A DNA stretch of 64,000 bases from Arbacia lixula (Eukaryota; Echinodermata; Echinoidea; Arbacioida; Arbaciidae): contig OZ022576.1 of assembly GCA_963669155.1 (NCBI GenBank), forward strand, positions 37,665,807-37,729,806. Direction: 5' to 3'. Within the stretch, counting starts at the first letter, position 1. Every line of letters begins with the position of its first letter. The translations under genes and the position numbers were made by a program. The notes beneath the pieces are model-generated. The model saw nothing but the letters and a program-made list of their open reading frames with translations, had not been told where the DNA came from and searched no databases. Of the stretch, positions 1 to 11,608 are shown in pieces.

Positions 1-3000
1 GTCAAATTACCAAAATCGACCTAGAATTTCACTTTCCTATATTAAATATGAATTATGAAAAGTATTCTCAGAGGATCTATTTTCTCACCAATACCGCACA
101 GGTAAGCAAATTTTGATTGCTTCTTGCTTTTCCGTCAAAATCTTACGAATTAGCGTCACCCCCGCATCGTGTTTGTTGAAATTTGTAGAGTCTATCGCAA
201 CATGAACAAAGTCAATTAGCTTCCGTCTTTCGGAGCGTCGCGTGAATATGCATGAAATTGCTGAATTTTCGATCGATACCAGAGCGATCAGATCACGAAC
301 CAAGACCATTTCCTGCATACACAACGTGACCGGATATCGTTATCGCTCTCGATACTTCCACACGCAGTCTGAAGGAATTATTTTGGCAACCACGTGGTCA
401 TGACGTGATCTGCGCGATAGCCCAATCAACGGTCTCCGAATCGCTGTGCGGAGACGATCTATCCGTTGTACACAGTCTATGGACAATTGTTTGTTGTGTG
501 CCGATGGCCACTTGAAATTTTATTTGGCCACCAACGTCTTTAGGATCTACAATGCACAAGTCATGGTAAGAAGAAATCAGATGTGAATTTTTGGCCACTT
601 GAATAAAGAGCAAGGGAAGCACAAAGTCAAATCTAGCAAAAAGTTTTCGGACATCTCACGAAAATGTAGCAATGTTTGTCACTGTACGCTGCAGTAATGC
701 TCTTGCAGCTCTATGTCAGCATGTGCAAACAATCCATTATAATTTGGGTAAATATCAATGCGTTGCTCGCGGATTTCATTGCCCGGGAACATACACTACA
801 TCTGACATGTGAACAGACGTGTGTCTAACATGAGACGGTATCTCGTCCGAGATGCACATTCTGAAAAGCCATTGAAACATGTTAATTACGAAGATGGTCA
901 GACAGAGATGGTTTGTCGACATTCAAGTTGCAGTATGCATTCAAAATGATTGAAATTATGTGACAATCAGGCCACAGGATCCCAGTTAAATTAATGATTG
1001 ATGTAATTATAAGTAATTTTCAACAACTCATCCGACCATAGGCATAGTCAATTCATCCAGTCTAATTCCTAGTATTGACATGATTGGATCATTCCATCAT
1101 CTGTGGCAAATCATCTGGATGAAAGTACCATGCAGATCATGGATGATCCTTGGGCTCCATGGCAAGATAATTTATGTCCAATATAGCAGTTATATTAATC
1201 AATAACCATAAATGACAATGTCAGTCCTTGTTGTTGAGGCAATAACTCAGTGACCAACTCAACTGAAATGTCTAAATGAATGAATGGAACTCTCTTCTTC
1301 CTCAATTCCTTACATCAGTCATGTCAGTAAAATCCTATATTTTCTTGCATTAATTCATCACTACCTAGAAATCATGAAGATGAAAGTTGAAGCCTTGCCC
1401 CGTCAAAGTAAAATAAAAATCTGAACTTCCCTTTAGGCTTTACCCATATCTAACTGCATGCCATTTAGGCAACGTTTTATACAACGACCAACGTTTCGCT
1501 TCTTCCTCATTGCGAGCCCGGTTCTTTAGCGTTAGACACCCATTTGTATGGCATGTCGTTAGAAATGATTGTCCACATTCACGTTCAAACAATTCATGTT
1601 ATAGAGCATAAATAACGAAAAGCATCAATCTGTAATACTTACCAATATTTATTGAGATAGCAGGCTTAGTCTCTATACCACCACGGAGAGGCAAGATTTT
1701 GATTTTGTCGTCTTTTCCCTCTATTATATACCGCTATATTTCTTTAGTTCATCACATCCGTAGATGTATACAATGACACACGCTGATAAAAATACATGTA
1801 AAAGAGCCACACCTCGCAATTGCTACTATAGGGGGTAGGCGTATTGAAGCAATAGTCGTACCCCATCATGACGTTTTCGTCATTAAAATAACGGCTGCTA
1901 CGCATACTCCGCATTAGTGCGGAAAATTCAAACTGCATATTAAAATGCACCTGTTAAGGATCTATGTTAGGTAGTTTACCAAGGTTTTGCTAGCTACAGG
2001 TGTTGAATTATTATGTACAAATGAGAAATTTACTTGAAGAGTGTGTACCCCTCTCGCTGTTAACAACAATCAGCGAATAATACCCCTGTATAACGTTATT
2101 TTCCAACAAATTTGGGACCCCTTTTCGACAACACTTTCTACAAGCACAGTGCAAAAATAATTCATCTTGCAGTCAAGTTTTTCTCCGTCACATTCTCCAC
2201 CTCATTACGAACTGACAACGTGGAAAAGAGGAAAGATTATTGACATCTAAGGGTTGACAACTCGGTCATGAAACTGTGATATCCTATTCTTTTGCTGCTT
2301 TGAAATCTCTATTCCATTTCCAATTCTCCACAGACATTTTGTTTCAAGTTTTTGCCCAATTTGTTTTGGTGGTTACATGCAGGAGGCCCACTATATTGCA
2401 TCTGTATACATTGAAAGAAAGCATATCCTTTTACGAAAATTTAAATAAGTATTTAGTTTTGGAACCATAACTTTGAAGCATAATTGCAAAAGCATGCATG
2501 TAAGCCTTCAAGCAAGAGGCCTACAAAAATGGGCATACACAAACTTAGTCGTCATTTTGTTGCCCTTTGTTCCCCTTATTATTTTTTTTATTTACATCAG
2601 TTTTGGCTTTGAATGGACAATCGGAGTATACCTATGCTCTCACAGCTTGTGAAATATTCGATACCATTTTATAGGCGTCTAACCAGAACCTTCAAGTAAA
2701 AAAAAAAAATCATAAAAAAAAAACAGAGGTCTATTATGATGGGATCAAACGACCATTTTCAAAATCATTAAGGTACAACTTACTGAACTTAGAGGACCTA
2801 ACATAAATTAAAATCATTCGGCATTATTATTATCTCTAGGCCTATACACGCATGAAGAAAGTTGCGAAATGTGAAACTAAGACAGGAGCTTCTGGGTATT
2901 TGAGTTCCTTTTCTTTTCTTTTTAATTTCCTTTCATCTTCTACAAAGTGAATTGAAAGTTTGATATTTCATGTTATGAAGAAGACAAGTGTGAACCAAAA

Positions 3001-3640
3001 TGATAACTCAGCGGTAAGCATGATAGGCCTTTAAGTCGAAGTATATAAAATCAGGAAGAAAATAAGTAGCATAAGACGCAAGTTTATTTTGTTTTAATAG
3101 AACAGACAACGATTCAAAGAAAAAGAGGGGACTTTCGTCCTACGACACATTGATTATTAGGTCCGATATGAAGTTCTCAGTGCTATAAAAATGAAATGAG
3201 ATTAGGGGCAGCTACCGTTTCCTGGTCTCGTTCAAAACAACCTTCTTAGGGGTTCATATCATCCATGCCATTCGCCCCCCCCCCCCCTGAAAATCAATTA
3301 ATGTTCTTTCAATAGTAGTTGTGCTAAGTCCTAACAATATTAAATGTTATAGGCCTATTTTGCCAATCCATTTTTTTCCCATGCAGGCACATCCGGAGCA
3401 TGCCGAGGTAAGCAATCTGTTGCCATACTCTCTTCCGAGGTAGGAGACTGGCCCTGAAGTGCACAACTGCCCCCTTGCAAGCGTTAAATAACGTTGCCCC
3501 CCAGGATAAGAACCAAGAACATTATGTGCCCCTCTTAACATTATGATTTATGTGTCCTCACTCCATGCACATGAGACTGTACGTAAGGTATTTTGCAAAT
3601 TGCTTTAGCGACCACCTCATCAGAAAGACCACATCATAAA
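1..3640. other. Upstream region, no gene recognised
   Basis: 85-622 is somewhat richer in GC and CpG and holds two open frames on the minus strand (398-622, 74 codons; 85-324, 79 codons). They are out of frame with each other and match nothing I recognise. The rest is AT-rich with A and C runs. I cannot support a gene here, though part of an exon is possible. Confidence 0.3.
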
Positions 3641-3649
3641 AATAATGTT

Positions 3650-3790
3650 GAAAAAAAAGTATTATACTGTACTGTGAAGACAAAAATGCCTAAAAAAAGC
3701 AATTGTTAGCAATCTTCTTGCCAATGGTCTTAAATTCAGTGTCAATTTTAGAAGCTTGCTAAAAGTTATTTGCCCTCAAATGATGTTAGG
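3650..3790 (+). mobile_element. Half copy of the 27.5-kb palindromic element
   Basis: Shares TTAGCAATCTTCTTGCCAAT, GGTCTTAAATTCA and AGTTATTTGCCCTCAAATGA with the left arm at 27540-27620. Only one arm is present. Confidence 0.75.
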
Positions 3791-6646
3791 GTAACCTGTA
3801 CACCTGTATTTCTTGTAAAGACCAGTTGCCTTACTTGAGTGGTCTTTGTAAACAGGTTATTGTAATATACTTCTCAAATTCAACCAAGTCAGTATGGATA
3901 TTCCTAACATAGTATGATACCACGAGAGGACACATCTTTCATTGATGTCGATGTCTGTTTTATAAGGGAAAAAATAGATCAATATTTTGATACGATATGC
4001 CTGTATGCCCTATAACAGTAGATAAAACATCAATCCAAATAATAAATTGCGAGCACATTCATCATGATTCAATGTATAAGCTTTTGTATAAAAAAAAATG
4101 GTTTGGGCATTGTGTGCTGTTATGACTTTGTGTGTTCATTCTGCTGTATTTGAAAGTATAGATTATTTTATCAAAGTCAAAGTGTAGGCCTACAAAGATC
4201 AAAGGAATATATTCATTATGTATGTCTTCTGTATTTACAAATAAGAATGAAGGGCAGGCCTATTCAGGTTTTTTAAGGCACCCTGCATTGTTTTTTAATA
4301 ATTACATCATAACAAAATCATTACAAAGCAGTAAGCATATTAATAGGTCAAAGATACGTCATCTTAACAACGTGAAAATGGAATACATAATTATGATTAA
4401 AACAAGGAAGAAATACAAAATGTAAAATAATGTAAAATGTAAAATGTATAACAACCATCACCCCCCTCCCCCATCCACCCGCCAATATCATAGTTTTCAA
4501 AATATTTTCATTATATTATTACATTTATCTATGCATGTCTTCTGTATCTACAACTTTATTTTGTACTTGTGATGCATCATAATGTATTTTTTAAAGGCAC
4601 GTTTAACTGACGATAGAATATGTCTATACCCATGCTATTTCACTATTTCAGGCAACCATCGAAACCCGCTGCACAAGCATGACAGCGAGAGAGAAGGCAG
4701 AGCCAGTGCGCGGACATGTCGCAATCGCATGTCCCAAACCGCACAATGAACGCACTTTTCCCGGTTCTCGAGTTTATATAGGCCGACGACGTATGGGCGG
4801 AGTCCTTATGCGTGCCTCGCGAGTTGAGTCATCAGTCAGCTCCTGTTTCAGAGGCTTCGGGGGTCCGTGTTATGTTGTGTGTTATTTTCTTATTTGTTTG
4901 TGTTTTGTTTGTTTGTTGGTTAGATTCTTGTTCTTTTCCTGGGTGTTAATTCACGTCAGGAGGCCAACTGGGCATACACACAGAAACGGGTAGTGTTGTA
5001 CAGGGGTGTATGTCCTACCAGGCCTACTTGAATGAGTTTAGCTGCTATGATAGGCCTATGTACCGTTGGGGAATGTTGCACACACGCATACACACACGCG
5101 CCCCCCCCCCCTTCCTTCTCCTAAATTGCAATAGATAAAGTTAAAACACACTTTTGGCTAAATACATAGCATATATTATACAAAAAGCCGTCTTTCCAGG
5201 GCTCTTAATATGAAAACAAGTCCATCAAAAAATATATACAGTATATTATATTTTAATGAAATGCATATTATCTATTGCATGCAGATTCAGCTAAGTTGTT
5301 CTCATATAAACAGGACATCAGTGGACACTTGGACATTTAAAGGACAGTATCATTACCGTCTAAGCCTATAGGCTACGAAATTGACCGGTATATTCCAGGA
5401 TGAGTGTCCTGTTTTACCAGACTTAAAAAAAAAAATGATAATGATAATAATAATACAAAAACAGGGATGTGGTACTGAGATCCCTGTTAAGGGAGGTGGC
5501 ACTGAAATCCCTGCTAAAACCATAACATAGGCCTATGTCAGATCTATTTTAAATGGGATACATTTTCCAATTGGCTCAAACTTTGCTCTTTACTATGCAC
5601 ATATGATAGTTGTTCGCCAATGATCATATCCATGCTACGACAGTCTTACTGAAACTTTCATTATTCGTAATTCATTTCAGAATTCTGCGCTTCACCAACC
5701 CTTTCATGGAAAGCCGTTTTCATCTAAAAAGTGTCTTTCCCGGTGTTTAACTCTTCAATATTCACACTCAGAAACTACAACAAATTATATCGGTCTTAGG
5801 TAATTGTAGATCAAAATGCCTAATTACATAATTGGTAATGAGTTTTTCTTTTCCATAGAACATGTGAATCAATATTTTAGAAATACATGTACTTTGGTTA
5901 TAGTATTTCAAAGCTTTGATTACTCAATGTCTGGAAAGTATCATCCGAACTTTGTTCGATTCTGCATGATCTGTGCGTAGTATTGTCAGCCACATTCTGT
6001 TTTGTTAAAATAGTAATTTATTTGTAGCTATAAATAACACCCATGCTGACCTCTCGCTCCGGTAACTTCGTTTTCGCCCCTTTCATTATTATTCAATGGA
6101 GCGCGCCCCTTATTTGGGCATGATGGGCGTGTCTCTTTTACTCATGCTAGTGGTAGCGTTGCATTGAGTGTTGCAACGTGCAAGCAGGCTGGGATTGGCA
6201 GTTTGTCAAGCTGCAGGCAGTTTGGCATGGGCATGCATTGCCTGTTTGTTTGTATTTATGTATGTATCAGTCCAATCCTATGCAAATCAGAAGTTTGCAT
6301 CATTTCATAGCATAAACAGCATGATGAGTATGATAACTATAAGCAACAAAGAATATTCCATATAGGCCTACTACATCGTCACACGCATCGATAATAAATG
6401 TATTTGTAAAAGTAATGTTATGTTAGCAGGGAGATGAACTTTTTGGAAAATTAGGAACAATCTTGCTTTTTAAAACGTTTCATGAGGTCGAATATAGGCC
6501 TGAAATAGGCTATCGCAACTTGAACGTTTTGATGTATTTTACTAGACGTATAATACGCGAAAGGAATATTCGATTAGAAAGAGTTGACCATAAAATAAGC
6601 ACTATGTAGGCCCAACCATTTCGGCTATAAGATAAGAAACCAGTCG
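3791..6646. other. Upstream region, no gene recognised
   Basis: AT-rich sequence with several TAGGCCTA motifs. A 104-codon frame at 4679-4993 contains a hydrophobic stretch from TG-rich DNA and shows no conserved domain. Nothing else can be supported. Confidence 0.4.
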
Positions 6647-7300
6647 TTTAAAGGTCCCCTGACATCAAAGTATATGTCGACTTCTGCTGATGTACAATAG
6701 TATGTACAAAATCACTAACTGTTCAATATAAATGTATGTCATATATATTACAATGATTTTTCTGCATTTTTCTCAGCACTGCTAAGCCCCGCCTCCTAAA
6801 AAAAAAACCCCAGCTCAAGATTCCCATCGTGACATAATCAAAGGTAGAAATGAGATGAACAATAGGCAAAGATATTCCCATAGCTATTCATTGCCATGAC
6901 TACTTGCAATTGCTAATAATAGCATCACTTGTTTGATATGCAATGCAAACTCATTGCTTCTCCTTGGCATAGCCTGGCAAATTTGTGACATAGTAAACGA
7001 TTATTCCCATATGAAAGGTTGTTAGATGGTATTGTGTGAAGACAAGTTATGCTCTTGTGAGCAGGTGGAGGTAGCCATTGCAATAGCTAGTTATGTGCAT
7101 AAATTATGTATATTGTACTGCTCATTTCTACGTTGATGATGTCACGATGTGAATCTTGAGCCGAAGGATTTTTTGGAGGCGGGGCTTATTTTAAAATATT
7201 TGATATACATCGATTTGGAACAGTTAGTGATTTTGTAATATACATACGATTATACACCAGCAGAAATCGACATAAATTTTGATGTCAGGGTACCTTTAAA
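6647..7300. mobile_element. 654-bp inverted-repeat element upstream of gene A
   Basis: The left end is TTTAAAGGTCCCCTGACATC and the right end is GATGTCAGGGTACCTTTAAA, inverted. Inner pairs include AAGCCCCGCCTCCTAAAAA versus TTTGGAGGCGGGGCTT. The interior has no open frame. Confidence 0.8.
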
Positions 7301-7459
7301 GTTGCCCGCCCGTGCGATCAAGCGAGATAAAACAAAGATGCAAATGACAGAATATTTTCAAGCAAAATGTTACTGTATAGAGTAATTTCTAATGCTCGCA
7401 ACATTTAACTTAGGCCTTTCATTATTGTTTACTGTAAACAAATTAATACTCATGAAGAA

Positions 7460-7700
7460 TAGGCCTATATAATACCTATAAGTGGTGTCGTCATATACAC
7501 CTGACATGACTTCATTGTTACCCCGGCTTCTGATTCTACAATATCACCCATCAGCGATGAGATTTTCACTGGTCCGACAGTGTCTAGCGAGCTAGTGAAG
7601 GCACTCACAATGAGAGTTCCTATACGATCACTGTTGTTCGCTCTACCCTCAAAATTTAGAAGCAGTTGTCTTGGCAACATGCTCATATGATCATGCTCAT
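7460..7700 (-). mobile_element. Diverged copy of the AGTACTGAAGTG element family
   Basis: On the minus strand it shares CTAGACACTGTCGGACCAGT with the 63.8-kb copy, and it has GGCAACATGCTCATATGATC at its edge. A 73-codon open frame here is explained by the repeat and is not a gene. Confidence 0.55.
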
Positions 7701-8169
7701 ATCTTCTTCGTGCAAAATGGTCTTTCTTATCTGCTCAGGGCTCAGTTCTTTTTAAATCCGTAATAAGCTTCCGGGGTCATTACTGGCGAGAACCGCCCAC
7801 CCCCCCCCCCCCTTCCCCTGCCGCCCCGCTGCCCTCTCCCCCGCCAAAAAATAAGAAAAAAGTTACATGATGTGAATAACTTTTGTCTAATAATACATTA
7901 AGATAAACAGTTTTTAACAATACTGAAATAACAAATTCAATCAAGTTTTAATTGAATTCATAAACAAAAACAGAATTTAACACAAAGATCAACAAACAGA
8001 GAATAAATCAAACAAAAGATTATGATGATTAGAAGGCTGAGGTGTAGTCAGGGTTAAATGGTCAGGGAGAAAATGTATCTGTTCAGTATCTGGACTACTC
8101 GGCAAGAGAAGTTTTGAAATTATTTTCATTATGAATTTGGAAGGAGCTTGAAAAAGTAAAATCATCCTG

Positions 8170-8239
8170 TTAACCCTTTGTGTGCCGTATAAAATATGAA
8201 CTAAGTTTGAAAAAAGGCACATGACACTCACAGGGTTAA
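8170..8239. repeat. Mini inverted-repeat element with TTAA ends
   Basis: TTAACCCTTTGTGTGCC at the left and CACAGGGTTAA at the right are near-inverted over 70 bp. Similar units are at 30897-30952 and, diverged, at about 41119-41196. Confidence 0.6.
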
Positions 8240-8408
8240 TAAATCATAATAAACAATATCAGTTGTTACGAATTAATACAGCCACTTCCTTGTACAGGTA
8301 TCCAATACTTGTTGATACCTGATCAGCATCAGGCATGGCAGCACGTATATGCAAGGGCGGAAATCGCTCCCCGAAGGTGGGGGAGACATGTTTTTTCCTC
8401 AAGACGCA

Positions 8409-8650
8409 ACCGCTGAGCGGGGGGGGGGGGGGGGGGGGGGGTGGTTCAGAGCCGAAAATAGTGGGGGGAGGGACATTTTATATTGTGGAGGTACAGGACC
8501 GAAAATAGTAGGGGACACTTGTTATTGTGGGGTAAAGGAAAGAAAACAGTGGGTGACATTTGATATTGTGTCCCCCTCTTCGAATGGGGGGGGGGGGGGG
8601 GGGGGGCACGTTCCCTCCCCCTGCCCCCCCCCCCCCCCCCCGGGATTTCC
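8409..8650. repeat. Long G and C runs with a 50-bp-type tandem repeat
   Basis: Runs of G of about 20 occur at 8420-8441 and 8586-8606, and a run of C at 8625-8641. Between them a unit built on CCGAAAATAGTGGGG and TTTTATATTGTGG occurs three times in degenerate form. Confidence 0.85.
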
Positions 8651-8751
8651 GCCCATGCGTACATGTGCGTCAAGGAAGCGTGAGAAAGAAAAGGTCCGGG
8701 TCGAGGAAGGAAACGTATCATCATGAATGACGATGGACTACAGTATAACAC

Positions 8752-8825
8752 ACTGTTGTTGTTGTTGTTGTTGCTGTTGTTGTTCTTTTTGTTGTTCTTG
8801 TTGTTGTTGTTGCCGCTGCTGCTGG
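8752..8825 (+). repeat. TTG trinucleotide microsatellite
   Basis: Imperfect (TTG)n with a few TTC and CTG units. Confidence 0.9.
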
Positions 8826-9373
8826 AGGTGGCTGGCTCTCATGATCGTTCTGATATGGATCTCACGCTTCTAAAGAAAGTACAACAAAGTGATTGGTCTC
8901 AAAACTACAATCACTTTGAGAGAGCTACTAAAATACTGTAATCGCTCTCTCAAAACAATGATTGATCTAAAAACAAGAATAAAATGTAAAGGGGAGGATC
9001 TCAAAGCTATAGGCTCCTGTATGTTTTTTGGAGGAAGGCAAATACAACATTGTAATCGCTCTTCCAAAATGATTGCATTATAACCAAGGACATGCGTATA
9101 TTATTCTTATTCTTATTATTATATTATTATTATATCATGCATTTTATTATTTAACACAACAAAGAAGTTATTGGTATCTTAACATACACACACACAATAA
9201 AGCAGGAAACAAACACCATTCTAGACCTGATTTTATTTCCTCGATACAACTACAAACCACAAACATGTAACCGCTTTTCCAGATGATGATAATGTAAGCA
9301 CACTGACCTATATGACGCTTTTAAAACGGAGAGCGATGAGAAGGAAGGTGTGCTGGTGATAAAACCTGATAAT

Positions 9374-9612
9374 CAGAGAGAGATAGAGGGAGACAGACAG
9401 ACAGAGAGGGGGAGATGAGACAGAGAGACATAGGCAGCGAGACAGATACAGAGAGAGACACAGACAGACAGATATATAGGCAGACAGAGACAGAGCGGAG
9501 AGACAGAGAGAGAGACAGAGAGAAAAAAGAAAGAAAGAGAGAGAGACAGAGAGAGAAAGAGAGAGACAGAGAGAGAGACAGAGAGAAAAAAGAAAGAAAG
9601 AGAGAGAGACAG

Positions 9613-9668
<56 letters not shown>

Positions 9669-9755
9669 GAGGGAGGGAGGGAGGGAGAAAAAAGAAAGAG
9701 ACAGAGACAGAGACAGGAGACGGGCAGGCAGAGAGACAAAAAGAGAGTGGGGGAA

Positions 9756-9810
<55 letters not shown>

Positions 9811-9812
9811 CA
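9374..9812. repeat. GA/CAGA microsatellite, about 440 bp
   Basis: Long mixed GAGA, GACA and GAAA repeats with an inner duplication of a roughly 70-bp block (AGAGAAAAAAGAAAGAAAGA occurs twice). Open frames on both strands here are repeat artefacts. Confidence 0.95.
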
Positions 9813-9949
9813 AATACTAAAATACGGCCAATGAGAATAATTCGCTGCTGCTCAGATAGATTATAGCAGAAAGAGCATCTTATATGAGAAAATAATAATT
9901 CATTATTGTTCATTGATGACAACCTGTTAAACAGATATTTATCATTGTC

Positions 9950-10020
9950 ATTGTCATAAAGAGTCAAAGTGGGTCAAATATCCTGAAATAATACAACCAC
10001 ACAGTGTTGGCGAAAGTTAA
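9950..10020 (-). mobile_element. End fragment of the 31.7-kb element family
   Basis: TATCCTGAAATAATACAACC and ACAGTGTTGGCGAAAGTT match the right end of the element at 31662-32058. Confidence 0.55.
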
Positions 10021-10049
10021 ACTACATTGTTAATATAATTCATTAGTAT

Positions 10050-10660
10050 ACTTTTACCTTGGAAACATTGACAGAACATGTGTATAATTGGCACTGTTGA
10101 GAAATGTATTCGTTTATCAGTGAAGTATATATTGTGGTAATGCTTATATAGAACGGAAAGCTGGAAGTTTATTCGAGAGATTGAAGAGTTGTGAAACAAA
10201 CTTTAATACAGACAGTGAAATTTGTGATCGTGTGTGTGTTTGTGTGTGTGTGTGTGGGGGGGGGGGGGCACATTACAACAACCCGTTCCAAGGTAAAATT
10301 TAAAAAAAAATAGATAAATAAAATGTTTAAAAAATGTAATGGTGACGTACATAAATGAAAAATGACACTTCTCACCGCTTGATTGGAAATATTGCAGATA
10401 ACTTTAAACTTGATACAATATAGTATACTTTTATCTTGGAAACGTTGACAGAACATGTGTATAATAACTTAAAAGAGTTGTTTTAAATTATTCCGCTTGA
10501 TTGGAAATATTGCAGATAACTTTAAACTTGACACAATACCATTGTAACACCAGCTTGTAAAAGAGAAGGAACCTCTGGAACTTTATATCTTGTATGCACA
10601 AATATATTGCTCGTTTAAAAAGTTGTTTTAAATTATTCGTTGCTTTTAGAGCAAACATAC
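10050..10660. repeat. Local duplicated blocks 0.8 kb before the gene A promoter
   Basis: GCTTGATTGGAAATATTGCA and the following 25 bp occur at about 10377 and 10496. TTGGAAACRTTGACAGAACA occurs at about 10059 and 10436. GTTGTTTTAAATTATTC occurs at about 10479 and 10622. Confidence 0.8.
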
Positions 10661-10921
10661 CAAAGCCAGAGCTCCATTGTTTCAAAATTGATCGCAACCA
10701 ATTACTGTACAAACGACTCACTTGACCTCGCTAGATTTTCTTATTATCAGAATGCAAAGTGAAAATATTTGCGAGGTAAAACAGCATATCATGTATGCTA
10801 CTGGAACACAGGCTAATATAATTTCGGCAGGTGCAGGAAACCAAAACTATCAAAGCCAAATCTAAAACCAACTGAACAACCCGACAGGAAAAAACCGCGA
10901 TCATTATTGACGGAGCACATT

Positions 10922-10931
10922 GAAACTGAAA
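10922..10931 (+). promoter_or_regulatory. ISRE/IRF-like site
   Basis: GAAACTGAAA fits the core GAAANNGAAA bound by interferon regulatory factors in other animals. Confidence 0.4.
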
Positions 10932-10961
10932 TGTCGCCATCATCAGTCACCTGCAGTGTTA

Positions 10962-10969
10962 TGACGTCA
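10962..10969. promoter_or_regulatory. CRE (CREB/ATF-type) site
   Basis: TGACGTCA is the full palindromic CRE consensus, placed between the ISRE-like and kappaB-like sites. Confidence 0.45.
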
Positions 10970-10977
10970 ATTAGATT

Positions 10978-10990
10978 GGGGACTTTCCCC
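10978..10990. promoter_or_regulatory. NF-kappaB-like site
   Basis: GGGGACTTTCCCC contains GGGACTTTCC, a perfect match to the kappaB consensus GGGRNNYYCC. It is 409 bp before the gene A start codon. Confidence 0.5.
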
Positions 10991-11398
10991 CGTACAACGC
11001 TGAGGGATCGCGAGATTGCTCGCTTTGAACAGAGAAGCTCTCGCTTTGACAGCTCCACTACTGTATATGGCGCTGGATCAACAGGTGCGGAATGTGTACT
11101 TTTTGTGCACGTTTGATCGTCACTCATCCGATATAGTCGTTGCCGTGCAGAGACAATCATCAGTCACGGTAAAAACTACACGAATGTAGTTTACACGTTT
11201 GGCAGATTTGAGTGTGGATGGGTAGGCCTACCGGTTTAACCTGATGAAGCGACGGCACGATATCAGGAGTAGAATCTTCGGTATGTAGGCTTCTAAGTTG
11301 TAGCCTAACATGTAGTTCTAACTAAGTCACTGTAAGTATTGTCGGCGAACTAAATAATGGTGCAAGAACAAACACGCTTCCAGTAACATCTCACCACC

Positions 11399-11608
11399 AT
11401 GTCATCAGAATTTCCATCGGTAGCTATGAACTTGGTTACGCCGAGACTACAACGGGGCTTGTCAGTACGAACCTACCTCGTCGCGGCATTTTTATTATGG
11501 CTACATCTAGTACTAGTCGCGGAGTTTGCAGCTGCACAGGACGCGGCGTGTTCTGTTGAGAAGCTGGCACAAACATCAAATTGCAGTTTTCAGTATAATG
11601 AGAATCAG
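11399..11608 (+). CDS. Gene A exon 1: signal peptide and mature N-terminus
   Basis: Encodes residues 1-70 and ends in phase 0 at a CAG|GTATGT donor. The ATG at 11399 has A at -3 (accaccATG). A second in-frame ATG at 11426 (Met10) has G at -3 and would also leave a signal peptide. The hydrophobic core runs from about Tyr26 to Phe43, with a likely cleavage after the AAA at 44-46. The mature start has Cys51 and an NCS glycosylation site at 61-63, matching the Cys-rich start of D1. Read-through of the donor adds about 30 residues before a stop at 11701. Confidence 0.85.

Larger units (their letters stand above)
10900..11398 (+). promoter_or_regulatory. Probable promoter and 5' UTR of gene A
   Basis: This stretch is richer in CpG than its surroundings and ends at the gene A start codon. 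It contains an ISRE-like GAAACTGAAA (10922-10931), a perfect CRE TGACGTCA (10962-10969) and a kappaB-like GGGGACTTTCCCC (10978-10990), about 410-480 bp before the ATG. No convincing TATA box is visible. An open frame on the opposite strand (10813-11160) is probably chance. Confidence 0.5.

Noticed and set aside
4679-4993. 104-codon frame with a hydrophobic stretch
   Set aside because: The hydrophobic part comes from TTTG/TTGT-rich DNA, and there is no domain, splice context or homologue that I recognise.
9308-9967. 219-codon Ser/Leu-rich frame on the minus strand
   Set aside because: It is wholly a (CT/GA)n microsatellite read in one frame.
10813-11160. 115-codon open frame on the minus strand across the gene A promoter
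   Set aside because: It has no recognisable domain, overlaps the regulatory cluster, and is expected by chance in a CpG-rich stretch.
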